The notes beneath the pieces were generated by a model that saw nothing but the letters and a program-made list of their open reading frames with translations, had not been told where the DNA came from and made no database searches. A DNA stretch of 55,124 nt, taken from assembly GCA_910587395.1 (NCBI GenBank), contig CAJULJ010000016.1, positions 1-55,124 of the forward strand, read 5' to 3'. Numbering within the stretch: the stretch's first letter is position 1; every line of letters begins with the position of its first letter. This stretch comes from an uncultured Oscillospiraceae bacterium. Lineage in GTDB: Bacteria > Bacillota > Clostridia > Oscillospirales > Oscillospiraceae. Shown here in pieces: positions 24,862-33,748 of the stretch. The position numbers and the translations under genes were made by a program.

Positions 24862-25239
24862 ATGAAGCTGACGAAGGCGGAGCGCCGGATATGGGCGTCG
24901 GTCATGGCGGCCGGAGCCGCTATGGCGCTGTGCTTTGTCCTGCGAAGCACGGCAATGACGGTCCTGGACAAGCTTCCCTATGAGCCGCCCGCGGTGACGC
25001 GGGGGACAGGCGAGGGGCTGGTGAACATCAATACCGCCGGGCTGGAGGAACTGATGTCCCTGCCGGGCATCGGCGAGAGGCGGGCCCAGGCCATTTTGGA
25101 CGACCGGGCGGCCAACGGCCCCTACCGTTATCCGGAAAACCTGATCCGGGTGAAGGGGATCGGAGAGGAAATCCTCTCGGACATTCTGGAGCAGATCACA
25201 ACAGGAGGAAATGAGAATGCCCAAGATATTGGTGGTTGA
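24862..25239 (+). CDS. ComEA-like helix-hairpin-helix protein
   Basis: 125 aa. One N-terminal TM helix (about 10-30), a short linker, then a ComEA-type tandem HhH domain (GLVNINTAGLEELMSLPGIG; RRAQAILDDRAANGPYRYPENLIRVKGIGEEIL). It is shorter than classical ComEA and lacks the SLBB linker domain. It probably binds DNA at the outer face of the membrane. Its last 23 nt overlap the response-regulator gene, so they are translationally coupled; GGAGG lies 5 nt before the ATG. Divergent AT-rich promoters with TATAAT boxes lie at 24730-24805. Confidence 0.8.
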   Translation: MKLTKAERRIWASVMAAGAAMALCFVLRSTAMTVLDKLPYEPPAVTRGTGEGLVNINTAGLEELMSLPGIGERRAQAILDDRAANGPYRYPENLIRVKGIGEEILSDILEQITTGGNENAQDIGG

Positions 25240-25909
25240 CGACGAGCGCGTCATGGTAAAGGGGATCAAATTTAATTTGGAGAACGAGGGGTATCAGGTG
25301 GACACCGGCTCCGACGGGGAGGAGGCGGTGGACAAAGCCCGGATGGGGCAGTACGACCTCATCATCCTGGACCTGATGATGCCCAAGATCGACGGCCTGC
25401 AGGCCTGCATGAAAATTCGGGAGTTCTCCAACGTGCCCGTCATCATGCTGACGGCAAAAAGCGAGGACGCGGATAAGATCATCGGCTTTGAGTGCGGGGC
25501 GGACGACTATATCACCAAGCCCTTCAACATCCTGGAGCTGAAGGCCCGTATCCGAGCGCTGCTGCGCCGGGCCGGAGCCGCCGCCCAGCAACAGCGGGAG
25601 GCCGACCGGCTCACCCAGGGGAGCATCACCCTGGACATGTCCGAGCGGGCGGCCTGGAGGGACGGAGACCCGGTGGAGCTGACCGCCAAGGAGTTTGACC
25701 TGATCGCCCTTCTCATGCAGAATCCGGGGCGGGTGTACAGCCGGGAGAACCTGCTGAACCTGGTATGGGGCTATGAATATATCGGTGAGTTTCGCACGGT
25801 GGACGTGCACATCCGCCGCCTGCGGGAGAAGCTGGAGCCGGACCCGGCCAATCCCGAGCATATTTTGACCAAGTGGGGCGTGGGGTATTACCTGGCCGGC
25901 GATTTATAA
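25217..25909 (+). CDS. OmpR-family response regulator
   Basis: 230 aa. The receiver domain has acidic pair D8-D9, phospho-acceptor Asp52 in LIILDLMMP, the Thr in MLTAKSE and the Lys in YITKPF. A C-terminal winged helix has GSITLDMSERAAW, LTAKEFDLIALLMQNPGRVYSRENLL and TVDVHIRRLREKLEPDP. It resembles WalR/PhoP. ATG 25217 is 8 nt after AGGAGG; the ATG 6 bases earlier is too close. It pairs with the kinase downstream. Confidence 0.92.
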   Translation: MPKILVVDDERVMVKGIKFNLENEGYQVDTGSDGEEAVDKARMGQYDLIILDLMMPKIDGLQACMKIREFSNVPVIMLTAKSEDADKIIGFECGADDYITKPFNILELKARIRALLRRAGAAAQQQREADRLTQGSITLDMSERAAWRDGDPVELTAKEFDLIALLMQNPGRVYSRENLLNLVWGYEYIGEFRTVDVHIRRLREKLEPDPANPEHILTKWGVGYYLAGDL

Positions 25910-25991
25910 GAATAATTGAGGCCTCCGCGAAGCCGCCCCCTGGCTTTGCGGGGAGACAAGTGAGCGCAGCTTGCGGCAAGGAGGTGGGCAT

Positions 25992-27437
25992 ATGGCGGAG
26001 TCAAGGCGGCGGGAGCGGGGCGTGCCCTTTTTTCGCAGCATTCAGGCCAAGTACGCCCTGACCTATCTGCTGGTGGTGGCGGCCATCCTCATTGTGATGA
26101 ACACCTACCCGGTGCTGATGGCGGAGAACATGGTGTTTGCCTCCAAGGAGAGCACGCTGAGGCGTCAGGCTTTGGTCATCGGCTCCACCCTGTCGGTGTC
26201 CGAGACCCTGACGCGGGAGAGCGTGGAGCAGACCATGGCCCTGCTGGAGGAGGCCCAGGGCGCCCGTGTGCTGGTGACAGACGCCGCGGGACTCATTTTA
26301 TACGACAGCTCCACCCTGGACAACCGTATCGGGGGCTATGCCCTCATGGGGGAGGTGGCGGCGGCCCTGCGGGGGCAGGACGCCTCCCGCTCCGAGTACC
26401 GGGAGGGGGCAATCCGCACCCGGGCGGCGGTGCCCATCATGTACCACGGCATGACCCTGGGGGCGGTGTACCTCTACGAGTACGACACCGAGCAGGCCGA
26501 CGTGCTGCGCTCCATCCTCTCCAACCTGCGCTACATCTCCATTGTCATCTGCGCGGCGGCCCTGGTGCTGGTGCTGCTGCTGTCCAAGACGCTGACCCGC
26601 AACACCGTGCGCCTGCTGTCCGCCATCCGTCACGTGCGGGAGGGCGAGTACAGCCACCGGGTGGAGTCCCAGGGCCGGGACGAGATGGCCCAGCTGGCCG
26701 ACGAGTTCAACCAGCTCACCGACCGGCTCCAGACCACCGAGGAGGCCCGGCGGCGGTTTGTGTCCGACGCCTCCCATGAGCTGAAAACCCCCCTGGCCTC
26801 CATCCGGCTGCTCACCGACTCCATTTTGCAGAATGACTCGGTGGACATGTCCACCGTACGGGAGTTCGTGGCCGACATCGGCGAGGAGGCGGAGCGCCTC
26901 ACCCGCATCAGCGAGCACCTGCTGGCCCTGACCCGGCTGGACGCCGGGGCGGGACGCGCGCCTGAGCCGGTGGAGCTGGGCCGGGTGGCGGACAAGGTGG
27001 CCCATCTGCTCACCCCTGTGGCCCAAAGGGCCAACGTGGAGCTGAAATGCAGCCTGGAGCCCGCCTGCGCGCTGCTGGCCACCGAGGACGACATCTATCA
27101 GGTGGCCTTCAACCTGATGGAGAACGCCATCAAATACAACGTGCCGGGCGGCCGCGTGGACGTGGCGGTGCAGCGGTGGGAGGACAAGGTGGCCCTCATC
27201 GTCACCGACACGGGTCTGGGCATTCCGCGGGAGGATCTGCCGAAAATCTTTGACCGCTTCTACCGGGTGGACAAGGCCCGCTCCCGGGCGGCGGGAGGCA
27301 CGGGGCTGGGGCTGTCCATCGCCCGGGACACCGCCCGGCTCCATGGCGGCGACATCACCGCGGGGCCCAACCCCGCCGGCCGGGGCACCCGGTTTGAAGC
27401 GGAGTTCCCCGCCCTGCGAGAGGAGGGAGCGGTATGA
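25992..27437 (+). CDS. Membrane sensor histidine kinase
   Basis: 481 aa. TM1 (about 21-38), an extracellular sensor of roughly 140 residues, TM2 (about 183-205), HAMP, a HisKA domain with SDASHELKTPLASIRLL (phospho-His262) and a HATPase with NLMENAIKYN, DTGLGIP and GTGLGLSIA. It is WalK-like but without a PAS domain. AAGGAGGTG precedes ATG 25992. The 82-nt gap after the regulator holds a hairpin (CCGCGAAGCC/GGCTTTGCGG) that could lower kinase expression relative to the regulator. The stop overlaps the GerMN gene (ATGA). Confidence 0.92.
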   Translation: MAESRRRERGVPFFRSIQAKYALTYLLVVAAILIVMNTYPVLMAENMVFASKESTLRRQALVIGSTLSVSETLTRESVEQTMALLEEAQGARVLVTDAAGLILYDSSTLDNRIGGYALMGEVAAALRGQDASRSEYREGAIRTRAAVPIMYHGMTLGAVYLYEYDTEQADVLRSILSNLRYISIVICAAALVLVLLLSKTLTRNTVRLLSAIRHVREGEYSHRVESQGRDEMAQLADEFNQLTDRLQTTEEARRRFVSDASHELKTPLASIRLLTDSILQNDSVDMSTVREFVADIGEEAERLTRISEHLLALTRLDAGAGRAPEPVELGRVADKVAHLLTPVAQRANVELKCSLEPACALLATEDDIYQVAFNLMENAIKYNVPGGRVDVAVQRWEDKVALIVTDTGLGIPREDLPKIFDRFYRVDKARSRAAGGTGLGLSIARDTARLHGGDITAGPNPAGRGTRFEAEFPALREEGAV

Positions 27438-28378
27438 GAAAGACGCTGACCCGATTTTCGGCGGCGGCGCTGGCGCTGGCGCTGGTATTTGGCTGTGCTC
27501 CTGCCGAAGAGGAGGAGGTCCAGGGACTGAGGCTGTGGTTCCCGATTGACCCGGAGCTGCGCATGGTGTCCGCCGCGCTGGACGCCTGCCCATACATGGG
27601 GGAGAGCCAGACCGTTCCCGGCCTGCTGAACGCGCTGCTGGCGGGTCCGCCGGCGGACGAGGTGGAGCTGACCGGCATTATCCCCGCCGGCACCCGCGTG
27701 CTCAGCTGGTCGCTGGAGGACCGGGTGGCCAATGTGGAGCTGTCCGCGGCCTACGCGGAGCTGGTGGGGGTGGACCTGACCCTGGCCGATTACTGCATCA
27801 CCCTCACCCTCGCCCAGCTGGAGGAGGTGGACGGGGTGCGCATCACCGTCAACGGAGGAGGCCAGTCCTATCGGGACCGGAGGGTGCTCTACCCCGAGGA
27901 CGCGCTGTTTTCCGGCGCGGAGGAGGCGCCGGTGGAGATCTCCGCCGCCCTCTACTTCCGGCGGGAGGGCGGGGATACCCTGGGCTACGAGCTGCGCAAG
28001 CTGCGTCTGACGGAGGGCAGCGTTCCCGCCAAGGTGGTGCTGTCCGCCCTCATCGCAGGACCGGAGGAGGAGGGGCTGGTTCCCCTGCTGCCTGCGGAGC
28101 TGTCCGTCCACTCCGTATGGGTGGAGGAGGGCGTGTGCACCGCCGACCTGTCCGCCCAGCTGCTGGACGTACCGCCGGAGGAGCGGGCGCTGGCGGTTTC
28201 CTCCATTGTGGAGACCCTGCGCGGCCTGGAGTCGGTGGAGCAGGTCCAGATTTTAATAGAGGGAGAGCCGGTGGGGAGGATTGAAGGAACAAATCCGCCG
28301 AAACCGAGCCGGTCCGTTATGAAACCGCAGGACGGTCCGTCTCAGCCGCCGGGAAACGGCGCTGAGCCGACATCATAA
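27434..28378 (+). CDS. GerMN-domain lipoprotein
   Basis: 314 aa. Lipobox VFGC (Cys21), then two GerMN domains (about 30-150 and 165-285): the repeats are visible in GLLNALLAGPPADEVELTGIIP against VVLSALIAGPEEEGLVPLLPAE. GerM is known in spore cortex assembly, and GerMN lipoproteins often travel with WalRK/LpqB-type two-component systems. It overlaps the kinase by 4 nt and is presumably a cell-surface partner or accessory of that sensor. The tail is Pro/Ser-rich. Confidence 0.85.
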   Translation: MRKTLTRFSAAALALALVFGCAPAEEEEVQGLRLWFPIDPELRMVSAALDACPYMGESQTVPGLLNALLAGPPADEVELTGIIPAGTRVLSWSLEDRVANVELSAAYAELVGVDLTLADYCITLTLAQLEEVDGVRITVNGGGQSYRDRRVLYPEDALFSGAEEAPVEISAALYFRREGGDTLGYELRKLRLTEGSVPAKVVLSALIAGPEEEGLVPLLPAELSVHSVWVEEGVCTADLSAQLLDVPPEERALAVSSIVETLRGLESVEQVQILIEGEPVGRIEGTNPPKPSRSVMKPQDGPSQPPGNGAEPTS

Positions 28379-28398
28379 AAATAAAGGAGAGACGCACC

Positions 28399-29673
28399 AT
28401 GAATTTCGACACCAGCTGCCTCCACGCGGGCTACCGCCCCGGCAACGGGGAGCCTCGGAACATCCCCATCATTCAGTCCACCACCTTCCGCTACGAGACC
28501 AGCGAGGACATGGGAAAGCTGTTCGACCTGGAGGCCGAGGGCTACTTCTACACCCGACTGCAAAACCCCACCAGCGACATGGTGGCGGCCCGGCTGTGCG
28601 CCCTGGAGGGAGGCACGGCGGCCATGCTGCTGTCCTCAGGACAGGCGGCAAACTTCTTTGCCATCTTCAATATCGCCTCCGCCGGGGACCATATTGTGGC
28701 CTCCTCGGCCATCTACGGCGGCACCTATAATTTGTTCGCCGTCACCATGAAGCGCATGGGCATTGAATTCACCTTCGTGGACCCGGACTGCTCGGAGGAC
28801 GAGCTGGACGCCGCCTTCCGGCCCAACACCAAGGCGCTGTTCGGCGAGACCATTGCCAACCCGGCCCTGACGGTGCTGGATATTGAGAAATTTGCCCGTG
28901 CCACCCACGCCCACGGCGTGCCGCTGATCGTAGACAACACCTTTGCCACCCCGGCGCTGTGTAAGCCCTTTGAGTGGGGAGTGGACATCGTGACCCACTC
29001 CACCACCAAGTACCTGGACGGCCACGCCGCTACGGTGGGCGGGGCCATTGTGGACTCCGGAAACTTCGATTGGAGCGCCCACGCAGACAAGTACCCCGGC
29101 CTGACCACCCCCGACGACAGCTACCACGGCGTGACCTACACCGAGCGCTTCGGCCAGGGCGGGGCCTATATCACCAAGGCGGTGGTGCAGCTCATGCGGG
29201 ACTTCGGCTCCACCCCCGCGCCCATGAACGCCTGGCTGCTGGGCATGGGCATGGAGACCCTGCCCCTGCGCATGGCAAAGCACTGCGAAAACGCTCAGGG
29301 AGTGGCGGAGTGGCTGCAAAAGCAGGAAAAAGTGGCCTGGGTGCGGTATGCGGGCCTGCCTGGGGACAAATACTATGAGCTGGCGCGGAAGTACCTGCCA
29401 CACGGCTGCTGCGGCGTGGTGTCCTTCGGCGTAAAGGGCGGCCGCGCCGCCGCCGAGCGGTTCATGGCAGGCTTGAAGCTGGCCTCCATCGCCACCCATG
29501 TGGCGGACGCCAAGACCTGCGTGCTCCACCCCGCCTCCGCCACCCACCGGCAGATGAACGACGCGGAGCTGGCCGCCGCCGGGGTCTCCCCCGACTTGGT
29601 GCGATTCTCCGTGGGGCTGGAGGACCTGGGCGACCTCATCGCCGATCTGAGCCAGGCGTTGGACCAGGTGTAA
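28399..29673 (+). CDS. metY: O-acetylhomoserine sulfhydrylase (MetY-type)
   Basis: 424 aa, the normal MetY length, longer than MetB or MGL. It is a Cys/Met-metabolism PLP enzyme with the PLP lysine in VTHSTTKYLDGH (Lys204), SSGQAANFFAIFNIA and TCVLHPASATHRQM. It makes homocysteine from O-acetylhomoserine and sulfide. It starts with a good AAAGGAG site 20 nt after the GerMN gene, but no functional link to the two-component genes is evident. The family also includes gamma-lyases, but length and motifs favour MetY. Confidence 0.85.
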   Translation: MNFDTSCLHAGYRPGNGEPRNIPIIQSTTFRYETSEDMGKLFDLEAEGYFYTRLQNPTSDMVAARLCALEGGTAAMLLSSGQAANFFAIFNIASAGDHIVASSAIYGGTYNLFAVTMKRMGIEFTFVDPDCSEDELDAAFRPNTKALFGETIANPALTVLDIEKFARATHAHGVPLIVDNTFATPALCKPFEWGVDIVTHSTTKYLDGHAATVGGAIVDSGNFDWSAHADKYPGLTTPDDSYHGVTYTERFGQGGAYITKAVVQLMRDFGSTPAPMNAWLLGMGMETLPLRMAKHCENAQGVAEWLQKQEKVAWVRYAGLPGDKYYELARKYLPHGCCGVVSFGVKGGRAAAERFMAGLKLASIATHVADAKTCVLHPASATHRQMNDAELAAAGVSPDLVRFSVGLEDLGDLIADLSQALDQV

Positions 29674-29738
29674 GCTTTGTGACCGGAAAACTGAGCGGCC
29701 ACGCCGCTCTGTTTTTTTGGATTTTTTTCAAAAACCCC

Positions 29739-29769
29739 TTGACCTTCCACTTGATGGAGGGTGTAACGT
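29739..29769 (+). promoter_or_regulatory. MerR-type 19-bp-spacer promoter with dyad
   Basis: TTGACC (29739-29744), a 19-bp spacer, then TAACGT (29764-29769). The spacer is occupied by a dyad centred at 29752 (ACCTTCCA against TGGAGGGT, one mismatch, 29742-29762). Long spacers with a central dyad are the signature of promoters controlled by MerR proteins, and the next gene encodes one. Confidence 0.8.
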
Positions 29770-29793
29770 AGACACAAGGAGGGAGGCAAGTCC

Positions 29794-30444
29794 ATGAAAA
29801 TCAACCAGGTGGAGCAGCTGGTGGGCATCACCAAGGGCAACATCCGCTTCTATGAAAAGGAAGGGCTGCTCACCCCCGGCCGGAATAGTGAAAACGGCTA
29901 TCGGGACTACAGTGACGCCGACGTGGCGTGGCTGAAAAAAATCAAACTGCTGCGGATGCTGGACGTGCCCATCGAGGAGATCCTGCGGCTGAAGTCCGGG
30001 ACGCTGACCCTGGAAGACGCCATGGGGCGGCACATCATCCAGCTGGAGCGCAGGCAGGCCAATCTGGCGGCGGCTCAGGGCGTGTGCGCCCAGATCAAGG
30101 ACAGCCGCAGCCAGCTGGACGGCCTGGACGCCGACGGGGTGCTGGCATCCATGGAGCGGCAGGAACAGGAGGGGACCAAGTTCATGAACGTGGGAAAACA
30201 GGACAAACTGACCAGGTATGTCAGCCCCGTGGGGGCGGCGGTGCTGGTTCTGGCGCTGATGGGGGCCCTCATCGGCCTCATCGTGTGGGGGTTTACCGTG
30301 GACGCGGCGGACGCGCCGCCCATCGGGGTCATCATTGCCTTGGCCGCCATTCCGGCGGTGATGATCATCGGGGTGCTGGCGGCGCTGTACCAGCGCATCA
30401 AGCAGATCAGAGGAGGGGAAGAGGATGCTGCTGCTCAATATTGA
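29794..30444 (+). CDS. MerR family regulator with C-terminal membrane segments
   Basis: 216 aa. The N-terminal MerR helix-turn-helix is complete (INQVEQLVGITKGNIRFYEKEGLLTP), followed by the dimer helix to about residue 115. After a linker there are two hydrophobic segments (about 146-168 and 175-198). Membrane-tethered MerR proteins occur in clostridia but are uncommon, and they imply sensing of an envelope signal. It probably autoregulates the operon from the promoter just upstream. Its last 20 nt overlap the next gene. Confidence 0.85.
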   Translation: MKINQVEQLVGITKGNIRFYEKEGLLTPGRNSENGYRDYSDADVAWLKKIKLLRMLDVPIEEILRLKSGTLTLEDAMGRHIIQLERRQANLAAAQGVCAQIKDSRSQLDGLDADGVLASMERQEQEGTKFMNVGKQDKLTRYVSPVGAAVLVLALMGALIGLIVWGFTVDAADAPPIGVIIALAAIPAVMIIGVLAALYQRIKQIRGGEEDAAAQY

Positions 30445-30739
30445 TCACATCCCCGGACGGGAAATTGAGGCGCTGTCCCTGGTGAAGGGCTCGGTGGTCC
30501 AGTGCAAGAGCCTGGGCAAGGACTTCATGGCCGGCATGAAAACCTTCGTGGGCGGGGAGATCGAGAGCTACACCGACATGCTCACCGAGGCCCGCCAGCT
30601 TGCCACCAAGCGGATGGTGGACGAGGCGGAAAAGCTGGGGGCGGACGCAGTGGTGAATATCCGCTACGCCTCTGCGTCCATCATGCAGGGGGCGGCGGAG
30701 ATCACGGTATACGGCACGGCGGTGCGGTACAAGGGGTGA
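30425..30739 (+). CDS. YbjQ/UPF0145 family protein
   Basis: 104 aa, full length for the family (PF01906, heavy-metal-binding-like). GSVVQCKSLGKDF, EARQLATKRMVDEAEKLGADAV and NIRYASASIMQG are typical. The family forms pentamers; the function is not settled. It overlaps the MerR gene and lies in the same operon as the ABC transporter. Confidence 0.88.
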   Translation: MLLLNIDHIPGREIEALSLVKGSVVQCKSLGKDFMAGMKTFVGGEIESYTDMLTEARQLATKRMVDEAEKLGADAVVNIRYASASIMQGAAEITVYGTAVRYKG

Positions 30740-30744
30740 GCTTC

Positions 30745-31032
30745 ATGGAGGAGAAAAAGCGCTTTTGGCCCTTTTTGGTGCTGATTCCCCTGCTTGCAGC
30801 GGCAATCGCGGGCTGGTTCGTCCTGCCGGACAGCCTGGTGATGCAGATTGGCGCGGACGGCCAGCCCAGCAATATCATGCCCAAGCTGCCCGGTCTCCTG
30901 ATTCCCGTGGCGTTGGGTGTCCTGGGGGCGGGCGTGGCCTCAAGCACGGCGGAGGAAAAGCATTTGGCGGGCTATATCACCCTTGCGGCGGCTGTAATTG
31001 TCACGGCCATTACATTCTTCTGGAACCTTTGA
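30745..31032 (+). CDS. Small DUF1648-like membrane protein
   Basis: 95 aa. Three hydrophobic helices; the loop after the first (PDSLVMQIGADGQPSNIMPK) follows the DUF1648 pattern of a conserved P-D-x(n)-G-x-x-x motif before the second helix. It starts 5 nt after the YbjQ stop. A bare DUF1648 domain without the SdpI partner domain. By analogy with SdpI it could be an immunity or signal protein; that is speculative. Confidence 0.6.
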   Translation: MEEKKRFWPFLVLIPLLAAAIAGWFVLPDSLVMQIGADGQPSNIMPKLPGLLIPVALGVLGAGVASSTAEEKHLAGYITLAAAVIVTAITFFWNL

Positions 31033-31065
31033 CCTGCTGTAACCTTTTGAAAGGACGGGAGAGCA

Positions 31066-31374
31066 ATGGGACTTTTGCGGGAATTGGGCATCGGCAGCCA
31101 AAAAATCATAGCGCAGAACAACAAGGTGCGCGGAATCGTCACGTCGGCGGAAACCTGCTGGATGATTAAGGTGAACAAGAGCGCGTTCCGGACGCACCCG
31201 CTGGACGGGGCCGCGTTTCCCCACTTCATCCGCTTTACCTACAGCGTGGACGGAGCGGAGTACAGCGGCGGGCGGTTCTTTGACGCGTTTTCGCGCTGTC
31301 CCCAGGTCAATGAAATCATAGACATCTATGTAGACGGGGCCGACCCGTCGAAATACGCGGTTCAAGTGCAGTAA
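31066..31374 (+). CDS. Small DUF3592-like protein
   Basis: 102 aa, soluble, mainly beta. FTYSVDGAEYSGGRFFDA and VNEIIDIYVDGADPSKYAVQ match the DUF3592 pattern (a YxVDGxxY strand pair and an IxVYxDPxxP segment), but the flanking TM helices are missing. GGGAG precedes the ATG. It sits between the DUF1648-like gene and the ATPase. Confidence 0.55.
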   Translation: MGLLRELGIGSQKIIAQNNKVRGIVTSAETCWMIKVNKSAFRTHPLDGAAFPHFIRFTYSVDGAEYSGGRFFDAFSRCPQVNEIIDIYVDGADPSKYAVQVQ

Positions 31375-31388
31375 AAGGAGGACCAACT

Positions 31389-32102
31389 ATGCTTCGCATC
31401 GAACACTATTCCAAGACCTACCCCGGAGGAAAAAAGGCGGTGGACGACCTGACCCTCCATGTGCGCCCCGGCGAGATTTACGGCTTCATCGGGCACAACG
31501 GGGCGGGCAAGACCACCACCCTGCGGGCGGTGGCCGGAGTGATGGACTTCACCGAGGGGACCATCACCATCGACGGCCATGACATCAAAAAGGACCCGGT
31601 GGGGGCCAAGCGGGTCACCGCCTTTCTGCCCGACAACCCGGACCTGTATGAGTTCATGAAGGGCATCGACTACCTCAATTTCATCGCGGACCTGTACGGC
31701 ATCCCGGCGGACCAGCGGACAAAGGACATCGCCAAGTTTGGGGACGCCTTTGAGCTGACGGGCAATCTGGGCTCCCCCATCGGCAGCTACTCCCACGGTA
31801 TGCGGCAGAAGCTGGCGCTGATTTCGGCATTTATCCGCCGTCCCCGCCTGCTCATCTTAGACGAGCCCTTTGTGGGCCTGGACCCCGCTGCCTCCCATCT
31901 GATGAAGGGATACTTAGCCGAACTGTGCCAAAGCGGCTCGGCGGTGTTCTTCTCTACCCACGTGCTGGAGGTGGCGGAGAAGCTGTGCCACCAGATTGCC
32001 ATCATCAAGGACGGGCGGCTGGTGAAGTGCGGGCCTACCGAACAGCTGGTGGGCGACTCCTCCCTGGAAAACGTGTTCCTGGAGCTGGAGGGAGAGAAAT
32101 GA
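31389..32102 (+). CDS. ABC transporter ATP-binding protein
   Basis: 237 aa ABC ATPase. Walker A GHNGAGKT (residues about 36-43), signature YSHGMRQKLALI, Walker B LLILDEPFVGLDP, and the His in FSTHVLEVAE. The signature Y-S-H-G-M is the form found in ABC-2/YxlF-like exporters. AAAGGAGG precedes the start. It overlaps the permease by 4 nt (ATGA) and forms an exporter with it. Confidence 0.9.
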   Translation: MLRIEHYSKTYPGGKKAVDDLTLHVRPGEIYGFIGHNGAGKTTTLRAVAGVMDFTEGTITIDGHDIKKDPVGAKRVTAFLPDNPDLYEFMKGIDYLNFIADLYGIPADQRTKDIAKFGDAFELTGNLGSPIGSYSHGMRQKLALISAFIRRPRLLILDEPFVGLDPAASHLMKGYLAELCQSGSAVFFSTHVLEVAEKLCHQIAIIKDGRLVKCGPTEQLVGDSSLENVFLELEGEK

Positions 32103-33691
32103 AAAAGTTCTTTGCCCTATTGAAGGTGAGCGTCAAATCCATGCTGCTGTCCTCCACCAACGCCCGAGGGCGCAGTAAAAAGAAAGCGGTTTCCGGCGTC
32201 GGAGCGGTGGTACTGATCGCCTTTCTGGGGCTGTACCTGTCCGGTCTGTACAGCTCCATGCTGATGGGGGTGCTGGCGCCCGTCCACATGGAGGTGCTGG
32301 TATTCATCTTCATGGGCATGGCCGCCCTGGTGGGCGGCCTGATGTTCACCACCTTCGCCGTCAAGGGCGTGGTGTTCGGCGGAAAGGACAACGACCTGCT
32401 GCTGTCCATGCCCGTATCCTCCACCATGCTGATGGCCAGCCGGGTGTCGGCCATCTACCTGGAAAATCTGCTGTTTGCCTTCTTCGTGCTGGTCCCCGCC
32501 GGGGCGGTGTGCGCCTTTATGACCCAGAGCGGGGTGGGGCACAGCCTGCTGTTCTGGGTACGGCTGATCGTGGCGGTGCTGGCCCTGCCCCTGCTGGACA
32601 CGGCATTGTCCGTGCTGCTGGGTGCGCTGGTGGCCTTTTTGTCCGCCAAGGTGTCCCGGGGCGCGCTGGGGCAGAATATCGTCATGGCCCTGTACATGGT
32701 GGCGGTATTCTGGTTTGTATTCCACCTCAACGGCATGATTGAGGGACTGGCCGCCAACGCCGCCGGGGTGAAGCAGTCCCTGAGCTGGGCCGCCCCCCTG
32801 CTGTGGATGGGAGACGGCATTATGGGAGACTGGGGATTTCTGCTGGCCTTCGCTGCCTGCTGTATCGTCCCCTTTGTCCTGGTGGTGTTCGGATTGGGCC
32901 GGGTATACCGTCAGGCGGTGACGGCTTTTGCCGCCCGGTCCGCCCGGAACGACTACAGGTTGTCCGCCCAGTCCGCATCGGGGCAGAACAAGGCCCTGCT
33001 GGCCAAGGAGGCCAAGCGGTTCTTCGGCACGCCCATGTATATGTGGAACTCCGGCACCGGCCTCATCATGCTGGTGGCGGCGGGGGTGGCGGCGCTGGTG
33101 ATGAAGGACGACCTGCGGGAATTCATTGCCATGATGGGCGGGGATTTCCCCGCAGCTCTGGCGGTGGCGGTGGTGATGGGCTTCTCCCTGTCCATGTGCG
33201 CCATCGCCGCCCCCTCCATCAGCTTGGAGGGCAAATATCTCTGGATTCTCCGGGAGGCCCCGGTGGGGGAGGGCACGCTCATCTGGATCAAGGCCGGCTT
33301 CCAGCTGCTGCTCAGCGTGCCCTGCACCATCATTGCCGGGGTGTGCCTGGCCAGCGCCCTCCAGATTTCCCTGTGGGAGGGGACGGTGCTGCTGGCGGCC
33401 GCGCTGCTGTTCAACGTGGCTCACGCCGCGTTTGGGATGCTGGTGGGGCTGGCCTTTCCCAAGCTGGACGCGGTGAACGAGACCGTAATTATCAAGCAGT
33501 CGCTGGCCACGACGCTGGGGATATTTGTCCCCATGGCGGCGGTGGGCGCGTGCGCCCTGCTGTACTGGCTGGGCGGCATGCTGGCTCCCTGGGCGGCGCC
33601 AGCCCTGCCTGTGGCCCTGCTGGTGGTGCTGGCGGTGGTATGCGCCGCCGTCCTTGCCAGACGCGGACCGGCCATGCTGCAAGCGCTCTGA
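32099..33691 (+). CDS. ABC-2-type exporter permease
   Basis: 530 aa with about twelve to fourteen hydrophobic segments. The length and the FALLKVSVKSMLLSS start resemble the large permeases of lantibiotic/drug exporters found in clostridia (often with YxlF-like ATPases). The block GGKDNDLLLSMPVSSTMLMASR resembles the conserved cytoplasmic segment of this group. Substrate unknown; the MerR sensor and YbjQ context suggests an envelope-active compound. Confidence 0.8.
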   Translation: MKKFFALLKVSVKSMLLSSTNARGRSKKKAVSGVGAVVLIAFLGLYLSGLYSSMLMGVLAPVHMEVLVFIFMGMAALVGGLMFTTFAVKGVVFGGKDNDLLLSMPVSSTMLMASRVSAIYLENLLFAFFVLVPAGAVCAFMTQSGVGHSLLFWVRLIVAVLALPLLDTALSVLLGALVAFLSAKVSRGALGQNIVMALYMVAVFWFVFHLNGMIEGLAANAAGVKQSLSWAAPLLWMGDGIMGDWGFLLAFAACCIVPFVLVVFGLGRVYRQAVTAFAARSARNDYRLSAQSASGQNKALLAKEAKRFFGTPMYMWNSGTGLIMLVAAGVAALVMKDDLREFIAMMGGDFPAALAVAVVMGFSLSMCAIAAPSISLEGKYLWILREAPVGEGTLIWIKAGFQLLLSVPCTIIAGVCLASALQISLWEGTVLLAAALLFNVAHAAFGMLVGLAFPKLDAVNETVIIKQSLATTLGIFVPMAAVGACALLYWLGGMLAPWAAPALPVALLVVLAVVCAAVLARRGPAMLQAL

Positions 33692-33707
33692 TATGGAATG
33701 ACGATGT

Positions 33708-33748
33708 TCCGGACCCGAACCGCCGCTATGTACCGGTTCGGGTCCGGA
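33708..33748. terminator. Bidirectional hairpin between convergent operons
   Basis: A perfect 15-bp stem TCCGGACCCGAACCG/CGGTTCGGGTCCGGA (33708-33722, 33734-33748). It overlaps the last codons of the DUF2812 gene on the minus strand. There is no clear T-tract, so efficiency is uncertain. Confidence 0.6.
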
